A DNA stretch of 40,277 nt from Candidatus Iainarchaeum sp. (GTDB lineage: Archaea > Iainarchaeota > Iainarchaeia > Iainarchaeales > DTGL01). The notes beneath the pieces were generated by a model. The model had not been told where the DNA came from. It did not search any database and saw nothing but the letters and a program-made list of their open reading frames with translations. The stretch is from the NCBI GenBank assembly GCA_021163505.1, contig JAGGVE010000020.1, positions 1 through 40,277 on the forward strand. Direction: 5' to 3'. Numbering within the stretch: position 1 is the first letter of the stretch; the number at the start of each line of letters is the position of its first letter. Below, piece by piece: positions 31,105-40,045 of this stretch. The position numbers were made by a program, and so were the translations under genes.

Positions 31105-31150
31105 AGGATCACCTGTTAAGGATTAAAAACTTTGCAGAGAAAAGCTTATT

Positions 31151-31675
31151 ATGGTTCGCGATGCCAAGAGTTTAAATATTGCGCTAAAAAAAGGCACCGC
31201 TAATATTAATAATATAGAAGCAATGATTAATAAATGTTTGTTTTCCAAGAAAGACATATTTGCGATAGTGCCGGCAAGCACCATTGTAAGCGAGCTTCAA
31301 ATAATAAATGCTGTTGAAAAAGCACTTGCAGAGTTTCGTTCAAAGAAAGCGATTGCAAAAAGCCTCTCTTTAGAATTCCTGCTTTTTCTTTACGGCACAA
31401 GAAAAATAAAAGAGGCTTTGAAGATTGTTGCGCAAAAAGATAAGCAATATTTCCTTGTAGCTGCTTCAAAGAATAAGGATAGGCTCAAAAGGATGCTTAG
31501 CTGCGCAATAAATTCAGGCTTCAAGGAAAGAGAATTTGCATTAAAGCCCAACACGAAAAAGCTTGCAGCGCTTTACAATATAGATTGGTTGCACGCATAC
31601 AGGGGTTATAAAAAGGATGAAGCGCTTAAGTTGGCGATACTTGAAAAGCAGGCTCTTTCCAGATTAATTGAATAG
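31151..31675 (+). CDS. Cgi121-like KEOPS complex subunit
   Basis: This is a 174-residue protein. NIEAMINKCLFSKKDIFAIVPASTIVSELQIINAVEKAL and SLSLEFLLFLYGTRKIKEALKIVAQKD match the Cgi121 pattern (elLlYlaG.rqI..Ai), and YFLVAASKNKDRLKRML follows the central sheet. In KEOPS, Cgi121 binds the tRNA 3' end and the Bud32 kinase for t6A synthesis at A37. The other subunits (Kae1, Bud32, Pcc1) are not in the window. A TATA-like GATTAAAAACTTTG about 25 bp before the ATG implies a leaderless message. Confidence 0.75.
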   Translation: MVRDAKSLNIALKKGTANINNIEAMINKCLFSKKDIFAIVPASTIVSELQIINAVEKALAEFRSKKAIAKSLSLEFLLFLYGTRKIKEALKIVAQKDKQYFLVAASKNKDRLKRMLSCAINSGFKEREFALKPNTKKLAALYNIDWLHAYRGYKKDEALKLAILEKQALSRLIE

Positions 31676-31738
31676 CTTTTTTAATTCTTTCCTTCCAACA
31701 AATCATATACTTATTTTGCTTCTTTAAAGGTGCTTTAA

Positions 31739-32014
31739 ATGGAAATGCCAAAGAAAGTAAAGCGTTATTGCAAAAAATGCAAGAGACATACAGAGCACAC
31801 TATAAAAGAATATAAAGGCGGGAGAGCGCGCACATTAGCGAAAGGCAACCGCAGGCACGAAGCAAATGTGGCTGGCTATGGAGGCAAATACCAAGCAGTG
31901 GCTTTGAGAAAGAAACTAAACAAAAAGCCAACATTTGTAGCTGTTTGCAGTGTTTGCGGTGCTAAGCAGGTATTCAGCTTGGGGAAGCGCATGAAACGCG
32001 TTACTTTAGCGTAA
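31739..32014 (+). CDS. rpl44e: Ribosomal protein eL42 (L44e)
   Basis: This is a 91-residue protein. Zinc ligands Cys11/Cys14 (YCKKCKRHTEH) and Cys70/Cys73 (AVCSVCGAK), with GNRRHEANVAGYGGKYQAV between them, are diagnostic. The protein contacts the ribosomal E site. GGTG lies 6 bases before ATG 31739. A second in-frame ATG at 31745 is possible. The Cgi121 gene is 63 bp upstream on the same strand. Confidence 0.95.
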   Translation: MEMPKKVKRYCKKCKRHTEHTIKEYKGGRARTLAKGNRRHEANVAGYGGKYQAVALRKKLNKKPTFVAVCSVCGAKQVFSLGKRMKRVTLA

Positions 32015-32050
32015 CTATAACCTTAAAACCTCTTTTCATATAATATTAAC

Positions 32051-32839
32051 ATGGCGTCGCGAAATTCGCTTCTGTTAATTATAAAGCAGAAGCCTGGAAT
32101 CACCTATACTGCTTTGTTAGCAAGAATTTTAGGTGATTATTCCAATATAAATTCTGCGAGAGCCGCACTAAGCAGAACATTGAAGGATTTGGATGCGTTA
32201 GGTCTCATAAGGAGAAAAAACAATATGCTTTTTATAACTGATAAAGGCTTAGCGATGCTTCAGCTCGAGATGAAGAACAAGCTTATTCTAAAGCTCAACG
32301 AGGTTATTTTGAAAGGGCAAGCTCCAGAAGAGCTTGTAAGGGATCTTTCCATACTTGTGCAAAGAAGCAAGGGAGATCATGATCTGCTTGAAGTAGCAAA
32401 GAAAAGTGTTAGCTTCTTTGTAAGCGATATAGAGAAAAAGCACAAAGCGCTGGAGAAGAAAATAAAGCAACTGAGCTATTTAAACAGCGTGCTTAAAAAG
32501 CAGATAAATACACTAAAGGAACTTGGCTTTAAAGACAGGGTTGTTTTCAATAAAGAATCCTTCCCAAAAGTGCTGAGCACCCTTATAAAAAAGGAGAAGC
32601 CAGAAGAGCTTATTGTTACCGCTGACAGCGAAACACTTGAAGAAATAGCTGAACTTTTAGAAGCAAGCATTCAGAGCAATGCGATAGTAGTTGCACCAGA
32701 AAAAATAAGCAAGCTATTGAATTTCTTCGAAAAGAATGCTAAGCAAGTGGTAATAATGTTCCAAGATTTTCAGATAAGGGTTGCAGAGCACTGCGAAATA
32801 ATCGCACCAGCAAAGAAGCTTGAATTTATAAAGCTTTAA
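32051..32839 (+). CDS. Winged-helix DNA-binding protein with coiled coil and unknown C-terminal domain
   Basis: This is a 262-residue protein. Residues 1-75 form a winged helix (LLLIIKQKPGITYTALLARILGDYSNINSARAALSRTLKDLDALGLIRRKNNMLFITDKGLAML). Residues about 115-160 form a lysine-rich coiled coil (DIEKKHKALEKKIKQLSYLN). The C-terminal ~100 residues alternate strands and helices (EELIVTADSETLEEIAELL, SNAIVVAPEKISKLL, KQVVIMFQDFQIRVAEHCEIIAP), a Rossmann-like pattern I cannot name. There are no cysteines or obvious ligand motifs. It is possibly a dimeric transcription regulator sensing a ligand. It is convergent with tRNA-Gly. Confidence 0.6.
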   Translation: MASRNSLLLIIKQKPGITYTALLARILGDYSNINSARAALSRTLKDLDALGLIRRKNNMLFITDKGLAMLQLEMKNKLILKLNEVILKGQAPEELVRDLSILVQRSKGDHDLLEVAKKSVSFFVSDIEKKHKALEKKIKQLSYLNSVLKKQINTLKELGFKDRVVFNKESFPKVLSTLIKKEKPEELIVTADSETLEEIAELLEASIQSNAIVVAPEKISKLLNFFEKNAKQVVIMFQDFQIRVAEHCEIIAPAKKLEFIKL

Positions 32840-32843
32840 AAGA

Positions 32844-32914
32844 TGCGACCGCCGGGATTCGAACCCGGACCGGGAGCTTGGGGGGCTCCAATGCTGCCAT
32901 TACACCACGGCCGC
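32844..32914 (-). tRNA. tRNA-Gly (CCC) with C at position 33
   Basis: The acceptor stem GCGGCCG (32914-32908) pairs with CGGTCGC (32851-32845, one G-U), and the discriminator is A (32844). The T arm is CCGGG-TTCGAAT-CCCGG. The anticodon stem GGAGC/GCTCC encloses loop CCCCCAA, so the anticodon is CCC and position 33 is C instead of the near-universal U. There is no intron. It lies 7 bp beyond the Hef nuclease stop and reads away from it. Confidence 0.92.
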
Positions 32915-32921
32915 TTAGCGT

Positions 32922-33635
32922 TTATTTCTCTTCATCAATATATTTTGCTTCGATAATTTTTATTATTTTTTTAGCCTTTTTCGGGCCAATGTTTGGTAAG
33001 CTCTCGAGCTCTTTAACGCTAGCGTTGAAAACACCTTTCACCGAACCAAATTTTTTCAGCAGAATCTTTGCTGTTTTCGGCCCAACTAAAGGCAAGGATT
33101 CCACAATAAACTGCTGCCATTCCTTGAGCGCTAGCGCAGGCTTCTTCCTTAAACTTATTTCCCTCCTTGCTTTTTGCTGAATGCGCTTTGCAATTATATA
33201 TATGTATTCTGCAGTCTGAGCTTTACTTTCAGAGAATAGAATAGGTATTCTGAAATCCAGAGCAATTGTGCTTAAAGCGCCCATCAATGCATTAGCGTTT
33301 ATATCACGCAGAAAGAAAAGTTCGCGAGGCGTACCCTCAATAATCAACAGTGGCTTCTCATAGCTGAGCATATTTGCAAGCTGATTAAACAATCTGCCGT
33401 CAAGCAAACTCGCTAAAAAATCGTTTGCGGTTTTCCTCTCAATCACAACCTGCTCAGAAATTAAATAATCGCCAATATCAAGCATCACTTCTTTTACCTC
33501 AGCCCCTTTTCTGCGCAGGAATTCTGCTACTTCGGAGCTCGCTTCCCTGTGGTCTGCAAATACTAAAGGTTTATCGCTATCAACAAAACCCGCAAGTGTA
33601 TTTTGTTTTATTATGCGCTTTTTCATTTCATTCAC
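32922..33635 (-). CDS. hef: Hef/XPF-type ERCC4 nuclease with HhH domain (nuclease half of split Hef)
   Basis: This is a 237-residue protein. The ERCC4 nuclease core has GDYLISEQVVIERKTANDFLASLLDGRLFNQ, with the XPF-type Asp, Glu66-Arg67-Lys68 and a following Asp. A tandem helix-hairpin-helix follows (SLPLVGPKTAKILLKKFGSV and LPNIGPKKAKKII). It cuts forked or branched DNA as a dimer. The N-terminal QNTLAGFV (residues 11-18) fits a PCNA-interaction motif. In most Euryarchaeota this domain is fused to the helicase; here it is a separate gene overlapping the helicase gene by 8 bp. A standalone crenarchaeal-type XPF is the alternative, but the helicase partner next door favours split Hef. Confidence 0.92.
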   Translation of the reverse strand: MNEMKKRIIKQNTLAGFVDSDKPLVFADHREASSEVAEFLRRKGAEVKEVMLDIGDYLISEQVVIERKTANDFLASLLDGRLFNQLANMLSYEKPLLIIEGTPRELFFLRDINANALMGALSTIALDFRIPILFSESKAQTAEYIYIIAKRIQQKARREISLRKKPALALKEWQQFIVESLPLVGPKTAKILLKKFGSVKGVFNASVKELESLPNIGPKKAKKIIKIIEAKYIDEEK

Positions 33636-35202
33636 CTAAATAGCTACTAAGCGTCTGCTGCTTAGCTATTTTGTTTTGCTCCTTCATATCCTTGAGCTGT
33701 TCAAGCATCTTGCGTTCTTTTCTCCTTGCAACCCAGTAATATGCCTCATCCCTAGTGCCCTTTGTCAGGAGTATTATCACTTTGCCACTCTTTACGCGAG
33801 CGGTTCTACCGCGCCTTTGAATATGCCTTATTTCGCTTGGCACCGCTTCGTAAAATATTACTAAATCGCAAGCTGGAATATCCAAGCCTTCTTCCCCGAC
33901 ACTTGTAGCTATCAATACATTTATTTTATTTGATTCAAACTCTTCAATTGCTTTTGCCTGTTCCTTCTGGCTCATCCCTTTGCTTTCCCTTTTCGCCTGC
34001 CCAATGAAACGCTTTGCTTTCACATTTTCTAATTCATTCAGCTCCTTTTCAAGAAGCTCCACGGAATCGCGGTAATGATTGAAAACTATTATTCTACTAT
34101 TAGGATTTTCGTTTAGCTGTTCCCGAACTATTTTTGCAAGCATAATCAACTTTGGATGCTTTGCATTGCTTTCAACAAGCTTCTTTGTGATTAGAGCTGC
34201 GCGAGCAACATTTGCATTATTCAAAAACATCTTTCCTGCCTTTGTATTCCTATCTTTTTCGTACAGCCTTTGGAAATATGCCCACAACGCTTTTGGCCCT
34301 TGAGTTTCAATGAGGATGAGCGCATGGTTTGCCTTGATTAAAGAAGCTACGCGAGCTGCTAACGTATAGAGTTCTGGCCTTTCCCTGCCTCTTTTTTCAA
34401 TCATTGAGCTTATCTTCCTCTGAAGTGCCAGCAACTTTGCTCTATTAAAATAGTCCTGCCTTGGCATCTTTGTTACGCTAAGCTCTTTTAGCTTTAAAGC
34501 ATTCTCTCTAATAAAATCAGTTAATGCCTTTTTTATCTGTTTGAATTCTTCAGGCAATTCAACCTTGCGCCATTCAAGCTTTATTTCACTAATATAAGGC
34601 TTTACATCCTCATCCTCCAAAGTAACTATTTCAATATTCTTTATTCCAAGGTTATTGCATATTTCTGCAATGCGCTCCTTTTCATGCCCAGGCGAAGCGG
34701 TTAAACCAAGAAGCAAACTACTACCTTGCTCTTTGAATTTCTTCGCAATAAAAACATAGGAATAATTGCCCACTGCTCTGTGCGCCTCATCAAATACACA
34801 TAGCCCGAATTTACTTAGATCAATAAGCTTCTGCTTTATATCGTTTTCAATGCATTGCGGTGTTGCGCTTATAACGCGAGCCTCTTTATAAAGCAAATAT
34901 CTTTGTTTAGGTGGTTTGGCACCTGTAATAAGCACTATTTCGCCTTTAGGAATATTAAGCACCTTTTTCAACGTCTTTTGGTGCTGCATCGCTAATGGTT
35001 TTGTGGGTGCAACCATCAGCACATTCTTTCCTTTTCCAAGAAAATGTGCTGCAAGCACTGCGGCGATAATGGTTTTTCCCAGGGCAGTAGGCGCAACAAC
35101 AAGCGTGCTTCCCTTCCTGAGCACACTATTGATAAGCCTCTCTTGATAAGCCCTTTTCTCAATACTCTGCGGTTTTATTAAAGGATGTTCAAAGAATTCC
35201 AT
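33628..35202 (-). CDS. hef: Hef-type superfamily 2 helicase (helicase half of split Hef)
   Basis: This is a 524-residue protein. Motif I is APTALGKT (37-44), motif II DEAH (138-141), motif III LTASPG, and motif VI IQRRGRTAR, with GEEGLDIPACDLVIFYE before it. The insertion between motifs III and IV is the helical fork-binding domain typical of Hef/FANCM. It remodels stalled forks and branched DNA using ATP. The C-terminus ends with QQTLSSYLGE, where Q515-x-x-L-x-x-Y-L fits a PIP box. The stop lies 8 bp inside the nuclease gene, so both chains are made together. Confidence 0.94.
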   Translation of the reverse strand: MEFFEHPLIKPQSIEKRAYQERLINSVLRKGSTLVVAPTALGKTIIAAVLAAHFLGKGKNVLMVAPTKPLAMQHQKTLKKVLNIPKGEIVLITGAKPPKQRYLLYKEARVISATPQCIENDIKQKLIDLSKFGLCVFDEAHRAVGNYSYVFIAKKFKEQGSSLLLGLTASPGHEKERIAEICNNLGIKNIEIVTLEDEDVKPYISEIKLEWRKVELPEEFKQIKKALTDFIRENALKLKELSVTKMPRQDYFNRAKLLALQRKISSMIEKRGRERPELYTLAARVASLIKANHALILIETQGPKALWAYFQRLYEKDRNTKAGKMFLNNANVARAALITKKLVESNAKHPKLIMLAKIVREQLNENPNSRIIVFNHYRDSVELLEKELNELENVKAKRFIGQAKRESKGMSQKEQAKAIEEFESNKINVLIATSVGEEGLDIPACDLVIFYEAVPSEIRHIQRRGRTARVKSGKVIILLTKGTRDEAYYWVARRKERKMLEQLKDMKEQNKIAKQQTLSSYLGE

Positions 35203-35271
35203 ACTAGCAAAAAGTAGGAATTAAAGGTTTTTAAAGGAATGGAAAAATGCAACAATGCTTTGCGCATTTTT

Positions 35272-36327
35272 TTAATCCTTTAAGCGCTCGGGCTTATCTG
35301 GATGCGGAATAAGAAAACTCAGCTTTCCAAACGCCGGGACCTTATTATATTCGTATAGTTTTTTGAGTGCATTTAAATAGGTTTCTGAGCCCACCCACTT
35401 CTTTGCGATCTCATCTGCTTCTTTCTCAAACGCACGCACAGTTTTTGCAGTAAATATTAAAACTACTGGTGCAAAAAGCATCACAGAAAAAAGAACTATG
35501 GGGGGAATATAATAACTGAATAATAAAAAGGGCATAATAGACAATGCTATTAAGCCACTCACCACTCTTTTTAGAAGAAATTTGTTTCTTCCCTTTAGGT
35601 GAGCTAATTCATGAAGAATTATCGCATCCAGTTCTCTTTTTGTTAGAATTTTTTCAATGTCGCCCAACAAAATTATTTCATTTGTTTGAAGAATTGCGAC
35701 TGCAGAAATTGAGTTAAAGAAAGGCTCTTTTATTTGCAGAATTTTCACCTTGGTTTTTAGTTTACTTATCTTATCTGAAAAGCGTCTTTCCAAATCGCGC
35801 CTTCTTTCTATTTTGTTGAACATATTTGTTATCCTTTTGTAAATAATTGGCTGAAGAATAAATAAATACAGCAGCCAAACACACGTGGCAAAGACCGTAA
35901 CCAAAATCATTTTTGATGAGAGATCCATCTCAAGCCCGATTATAAAAAAGGTAAACAAATATAGAATGAAAAAAGAAATAGCTTTTAGTAGCGATATTAT
36001 GCCCATTTTTGTAACAAGAAGTGTTGGCTTTCTTTTGAGCCCACTTAGTTTTACTGCTGCAGCTGAATGAATGGTGGAGATTGAAAATGAAAGAATGAAA
36101 AAAGAAACAATAAATTCCAATGAACCATAAACAGAAGCGATATCGAACAACGGCACAAAGAGTAGAAAAACAAATAGGATGATAAGGGCTAAATTATTCA
36201 GGTGAGAAAAAATAATACACAATTTAAATAAATTCTCTGTTTTTCTATTGCTCACATAATCACGCTCTACTTTTGTATGAGGAAAGCTATAAATTATTAA
36301 AATTGCTTTCTTGTTACTGTTCCTCAC
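35272..36327 (-). CDS. M48 (HtpX-like) membrane zinc metalloprotease
   Basis: This is a 351-residue protein. Four hydrophobic segments lie in the first ~165 residues and two more between about 255 and 300. The zinc motif HELAHLKGRN is followed by the third ligand in FEKEADEIAKKW, as in M48 proteases, and FFNSISAVAILQTNEIILLGDIEKILTKRELDAI precedes the motif. It should degrade damaged membrane proteins at the cytoplasmic face. The first ~24 residues are doubtful: a TATA-like TTTTAATAATTTATAG lies inside them, and a GTG at 36255 could be the real start. Confidence 0.88.
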   Translation of the reverse strand: MRNSNKKAILIIYSFPHTKVERDYVSNRKTENLFKLCIIFSHLNNLALIILFVFLLFVPLFDIASVYGSLEFIVSFFILSFSISTIHSAAAVKLSGLKRKPTLLVTKMGIISLLKAISFFILYLFTFFIIGLEMDLSSKMILVTVFATCVWLLYLFILQPIIYKRITNMFNKIERRRDLERRFSDKISKLKTKVKILQIKEPFFNSISAVAILQTNEIILLGDIEKILTKRELDAIILHELAHLKGRNKFLLKRVVSGLIALSIMPFLLFSYYIPPIVLFSVMLFAPVVLIFTAKTVRAFEKEADEIAKKWVGSETYLNALKKLYEYNKVPAFGKLSFLIPHPDKPERLKD

Positions 36328-36440
36328 TAAAAAACCTTATTTTTGCCGAATTTATGAATTGAAAACCTTACAAGCCTTATTTTTCGCAAAAAAGCAAAGC
36401 TTTTTATTATTTAGCGTTATACTCTTTATTGGTGTTGTTT

Positions 36441-36644
36441 ATGGGTGAGTTGCCATTAGCAGCAGTTGATAGAATAATAAGGAAGGCCAGCGGCCTGCGC
36501 GTTAGCGAATCTGCAGCAGTAGAGCTTGCGCGCTTGCTTGAAGAGGAAGGAATGCGCCTATCTCTAAAAGCAAAAGCGCTAGCAGAACACGCAAAAAGAA
36601 AAACAATTACTGCTGACGATATAAGGCTTGCAGCAAGGCAGTAA
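36441..36644 (+). CDS. Archaeal histone
   Basis: This is a 67-residue protein of one histone fold: ELPLAAVDRIIRKASGLRVSESAAVELARLLEEEGMRLSLKAKALAEHAKRKTITADDIRLAAR. The N-terminal LPLA-x-x-x-RIIRKA and the C-terminal R-K-T-I-T-x-D-D-I-R-L-A match HMf-type histones. It should dimerise and wrap DNA. I chose ATG 36441 rather than the TTG at 36429, since GGTG lies about 7 bases upstream. It diverges from the M48 gene across about 110 bp of AT-rich DNA. Confidence 0.96.
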   Translation: MGELPLAAVDRIIRKASGLRVSESAAVELARLLEEEGMRLSLKAKALAEHAKRKTITADDIRLAARQ

Positions 36645-36670
36645 CTGCTTTGCGATTCAATCTTCCAATT

Positions 36671-39600
36671 TTAATTTATTTTTCTCCAGAAGAATAAATA
36701 TTCTCTATGTTTTATTCTCTTTTCTATTTTCTTCAGCTTCCTATTTAATTCCTCATAACGCGCCTTGAATTCGGCTTCAGTTATGTGCCTCTTGAAATAT
36801 TCTGCTTTGAGCTTCTTTCTTAAAGCCAGTAGCTCGCTGCGCTGATGCATAATCCTTGCTTTTGCATCCTTGATTCTGAGCGAAATTCTAAGAGTTGCAT
36901 ATATTACAATTACAACAGCAAACACAAAAGCCAGGCCTGCCAAGATCTCCTGCGGTTTAAGCGCGCGAGTTATCTTCACATAAGAAAGCTTTTCTGTTTT
37001 TAATGGCTCTTCTATTTTAAGTTCTATTACATGCTCACCGAAATCCAAAGGCTCAGAAAGCTTCGCAAAGTAGTTCTCACCCCTCTTTTTTAGCATTATA
37101 TCGCTAGCTTCACCATCTACAATGAGTTTGCCCCCAACATTCTCTGCTTCAAGCAGCTGCCCATTGCTATACTCAACCTTCACCTCTATTTCATCTATTG
37201 GTTCCGTGCTGGCTTGCTCAGGCTCCCGCGGTTTTATAAAAGTAATTCTCAACCCACTGATTACATTAAAATCAAGCCTCTCAATATCCATCGCTTCTGC
37301 GCCAACAGCTTTGGCAGTAAGCTTGCAGTGAAGAGTACTTCCTTTATAATTTGCAGGAAGCTCTAATGTAAAATAGTGCTTATCCTCCACATCATCGTAA
37401 TTCATTTCCCCTTTAAGTATGCCACAATCAACATCTATAGTTCCATTCAATCCTTTATTTGACTTTATCTTAACCACAATTTCCTTCTCTTCGAGCAAAG
37501 CAATTTCTCTATCCTTTGGCTCTAGCACTTCCATATCAAATGCAGGATTGCTCTTACTAATGGGGATTTCTATAGCTGCTCTTAATTCGTTTCCATAAGC
37601 ATCGTGCCCAGAAAGCAAAAGCATTAGTCCATTTTCAGCATCACGCTCATTGATTATATGGTTTACATCTACGTATACAGAATAGGGAATTTTTTCATCT
37701 GTTATCACTTTTAGATTTTTTTCCCAATCTTTAGAAACAAGTTTTGCTTGCAGATAAAGGTCTCTTGCCTGAGCATTACCATAAAGTAGAAAATCAAATC
37801 GGTACATTCCAAGCTTTGAACCCATGTAAAGCTGCCTGCCAGCAAACGGATTTCTCGTTTTTAGTTCCAAAGGCTCAAAGTTCAAAACAAGCCTGCTTGT
37901 AAGCTCCCTTATAGCTCCTTCTACTGGTGCTGCTGTTTTTATAAGCACGAATTCAGTATTGTTTACTCTCAACTTTGGATCAAACACTGTTTTAAACACT
38001 CCGGATGCTTCCTCTTGTAGCCTAAGCCTACGTCCTTTCATATACGCTTCTAAATAAAGCACATCGGTTGCACTCAAAGGGTTGTTTCGCTTATCCGTAA
38101 GCTGAATTTTAAGGGTTACGGGCTTTGTTTTCTTATTTGCCCCTCTTGGTTCTAGTATGCGAGCCTTAATATATGCCCTTACCACAAGCACCTCTACGCT
38201 TTTTTCATCAATAATGCCTTTCTCATCTTTTAGTATTAACTTCACTTCAAATTGTTTCTTCTCCCTGCCTTCCAAATAATACACATGCATCGCGCTTATT
38301 TGCTTTGTTTCTGTGCCTTTGCTGCCATTCTCTTCTATAGTTCCTTGCTCCTTTTCACCATCGCCAAAATCCCATTCATAGGTTGCTTTACTTACATTTG
38401 CAACCAAAGCAGTAAAAATTACTAAAGAACCCTCAGGAACAACGTGATTGCTTGGTTCAACCATTATTTCCATAATCTGTGCCTTTGCAGGAAGCTCAGC
38501 AGTAATAAAACTGCTTTCCTGTTCAACGCGCTGTGCAGCACTAATTGCCTCTATTTTGAAATAATATTTGGTGTTGGGTTCTAAATTTTCCAATAACACT
38601 TCGTGAATTTTTCCGTTGCTTTGCAAGCTTCCTTCCTCAAATTTTCCAGTTTTTCCATAATATAAAGTACAGCTCGCATCAACGCTTGTTTCCCAGCCTA
38701 TTTTAGCATAATTTGAAAATGCTTCAACTTTAATATTCATTATTTTGAAATTCTCATACATTGTAGTAAATTCCTTGAGCTTGCTTTCCACACTCTTCTT
38801 CTCGTTCCAAGCCCTTACTTTAAAATAATACTTCGTTGCAGGCTCTAAGCCCTCTAAAAGTATTGCGTGCGTTGTTCCAAACTCGCCTTTTGTGCTTAGC
38901 CCTAAACTTTTGCTCTTTCCATAAAGAACCTCAGCATCTGCTTCCACACTTGTTTCAAAAACTATCTTTGCGGTGCTGGAAGTTACATCCACCACTCTAA
39001 CATTATAAATTTCAAGCGTTTCAAGAGGATCAATCACAATAAAGCTTTCTTGCTGCATTGCACTTTCATTTCCAACATTATCCTTTGCAAAGAACTGCAG
39101 AGTATGATAACCCTCGCTAGAAACAGCAAATTCATCATTATAGGTTCGCCATTGCCCATTATCCAAGCGATATTTTATAGTTAAGCAACCTGAGCCCTTA
39201 TCTTCACAGCTAAAACTTACAGTAGCTTTTCCAGTAACCTGACCACTATCCCCAGTATAACGAACTTCAGGAGCTTTATTATCTATCTGCACCTTTACGC
39301 TTTTCACCTGCTCTCTATTTCCCTCCTTATCCACAGAATAGAACCTCAAATAATACACGCAAACAGAATTGTTGGAGCATTCTATTCTCACAAAATTTCC
39401 TTTTTTGTTAGGCTCACAAGTATTTTCTGTATCTACACAATAATAAGTATGCTTACAGCCACTTTGCGAATCGTTGCAGTTCAGGGTAACAAGCACAGAA
39501 CGTGGATACCATTTGCTTGAATCTACGCTTGCAGAAGTAATTGGTGGCTGAGTATCCTCAACACAGGTTCCGTTTTTACAACCATATTTGCAATGTTCTT

Positions 39601-39922
39601 TATCTGTGCTGCAATCCTCCTTCTGGCAAACCAGCATGCTACCCTCACACCAGCAGCTAGGTTCGCAGGTTTGAGGTGTTGGTGTTGGAGTGGGAGTGGG
39701 GGTTGGTGTTGGTGTGGGAGTTGACGTGGGAGTTCCACTCGTTCCAGTTCCTCCGCTTTGCCCTGTACTTGGACCGCTACCCCCGCTGCCACCTGTGCCA
39801 CCGTCACTTGTTCCAGTTCCTCCGTTCTTGCCATGGCCGCCCCACCCTGCACACACATTAACTAACAAAAGTATTACAATAATTAGACATAACGCCCATT
39901 TTGAATATTTAACCACATCCAT
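36671..39922 (-). CDS. Giant cell-surface protein: Thr/Pro linker, Ig-like, two Fn3, PKD, C-terminal anchor
   Basis: This is a 1083-residue protein. A signal segment (MDVVKYSKWALCLIIVILLLVNVCAG) is followed by a Gly/Ser/Thr-rich stretch, a Thr-Pro repeat linker (about 65-85) and a Cys-rich patch (QTCEPSCWCEGSMLVCQ). Two Ig-like repeats contain YYCVDT and DKGSGCLTIKYRLDNGQW. Two fibronectin-III domains follow, each ending LEPATKYYFKVRA or LEPNTKYYFKIEA, then a PKD domain (ATYEWDFGDGEKEQG) and more beta domains. The C-terminus has one membrane helix (ILAGLAFVFAVVIVIYATL) and a charged cytoplasmic tail (LRKKLKAEYFKRHITEAEF) like a SHOCT segment. I chose ATG 39922 over 39937 from a TATA-like AT-rich stretch about 25 bp upstream. 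It is probably an adhesin or cell-contact protein. Confidence 0.85.
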   Translation of the reverse strand: MDVVKYSKWALCLIIVILLLVNVCAGWGGHGKNGGTGTSDGGTGGSGGSGPSTGQSGGTGTSGTPTSTPTPTPTPTPTPTPTPQTCEPSCWCEGSMLVCQKEDCSTDKEHCKYGCKNGTCVEDTQPPITSASVDSSKWYPRSVLVTLNCNDSQSGCKHTYYCVDTENTCEPNKKGNFVRIECSNNSVCVYYLRFYSVDKEGNREQVKSVKVQIDNKAPEVRYTGDSGQVTGKATVSFSCEDKGSGCLTIKYRLDNGQWRTYNDEFAVSSEGYHTLQFFAKDNVGNESAMQQESFIVIDPLETLEIYNVRVVDVTSSTAKIVFETSVEADAEVLYGKSKSLGLSTKGEFGTTHAILLEGLEPATKYYFKVRAWNEKKSVESKLKEFTTMYENFKIMNIKVEAFSNYAKIGWETSVDASCTLYYGKTGKFEEGSLQSNGKIHEVLLENLEPNTKYYFKIEAISAAQRVEQESSFITAELPAKAQIMEIMVEPSNHVVPEGSLVIFTALVANVSKATYEWDFGDGEKEQGTIEENGSKGTETKQISAMHVYYLEGREKKQFEVKLILKDEKGIIDEKSVEVLVVRAYIKARILEPRGANKKTKPVTLKIQLTDKRNNPLSATDVLYLEAYMKGRRLRLQEEASGVFKTVFDPKLRVNNTEFVLIKTAAPVEGAIRELTSRLVLNFEPLELKTRNPFAGRQLYMGSKLGMYRFDFLLYGNAQARDLYLQAKLVSKDWEKNLKVITDEKIPYSVYVDVNHIINERDAENGLMLLLSGHDAYGNELRAAIEIPISKSNPAFDMEVLEPKDREIALLEEKEIVVKIKSNKGLNGTIDVDCGILKGEMNYDDVEDKHYFTLELPANYKGSTLHCKLTAKAVGAEAMDIERLDFNVISGLRITFIKPREPEQASTEPIDEIEVKVEYSNGQLLEAENVGGKLIVDGEASDIMLKKRGENYFAKLSEPLDFGEHVIELKIEEPLKTEKLSYVKITRALKPQEILAGLAFVFAVVIVIYATLRISLRIKDAKARIMHQRSELLALRKKLKAEYFKRHITEAEFKARYEELNRKLKKIEKRIKHREYLFFWRKIN

Positions 39923-39995
39923 GTAAATACAATACAAAATTCTGGTTAATAAATCTTTCGAAAATTTAATTTTTAACTTTTTCTAATTAGTTAGC

Positions 39996-40014
39996 GAAAA
40001 ATATATAAATAAGG
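39996..40014 (+). promoter_or_regulatory. TATA promoter of the last gene
   Basis: AGCGAAAAATATATAAATA, with AAATATATAAAT as the core, lies about 35 bp before the ATG at 40046. It is a strong archaeal BRE/TATA. The start of transcription should fall near 40035, leaving a leader of roughly 10-15 bases that contains GGGGGTG. Confidence 0.55.
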
Positions 40015-40045
40015 TAATGCACTTAATTAATATGGGGGTGCAAAT

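Noticed and set aside
39675-39740. Possible satellite or CRISPR-like short repeat
   Set aside because: The repeat is the codon-level Thr-Pro linker of the surface protein. There are no spacers and no dyad repeats.
39523-39858. Extra frames over the Gly/Thr-Pro-rich region of the surface protein
   Set aside because: Low-complexity DNA keeps several frames open. The chosen frame has the signal peptide and continues into known domains.
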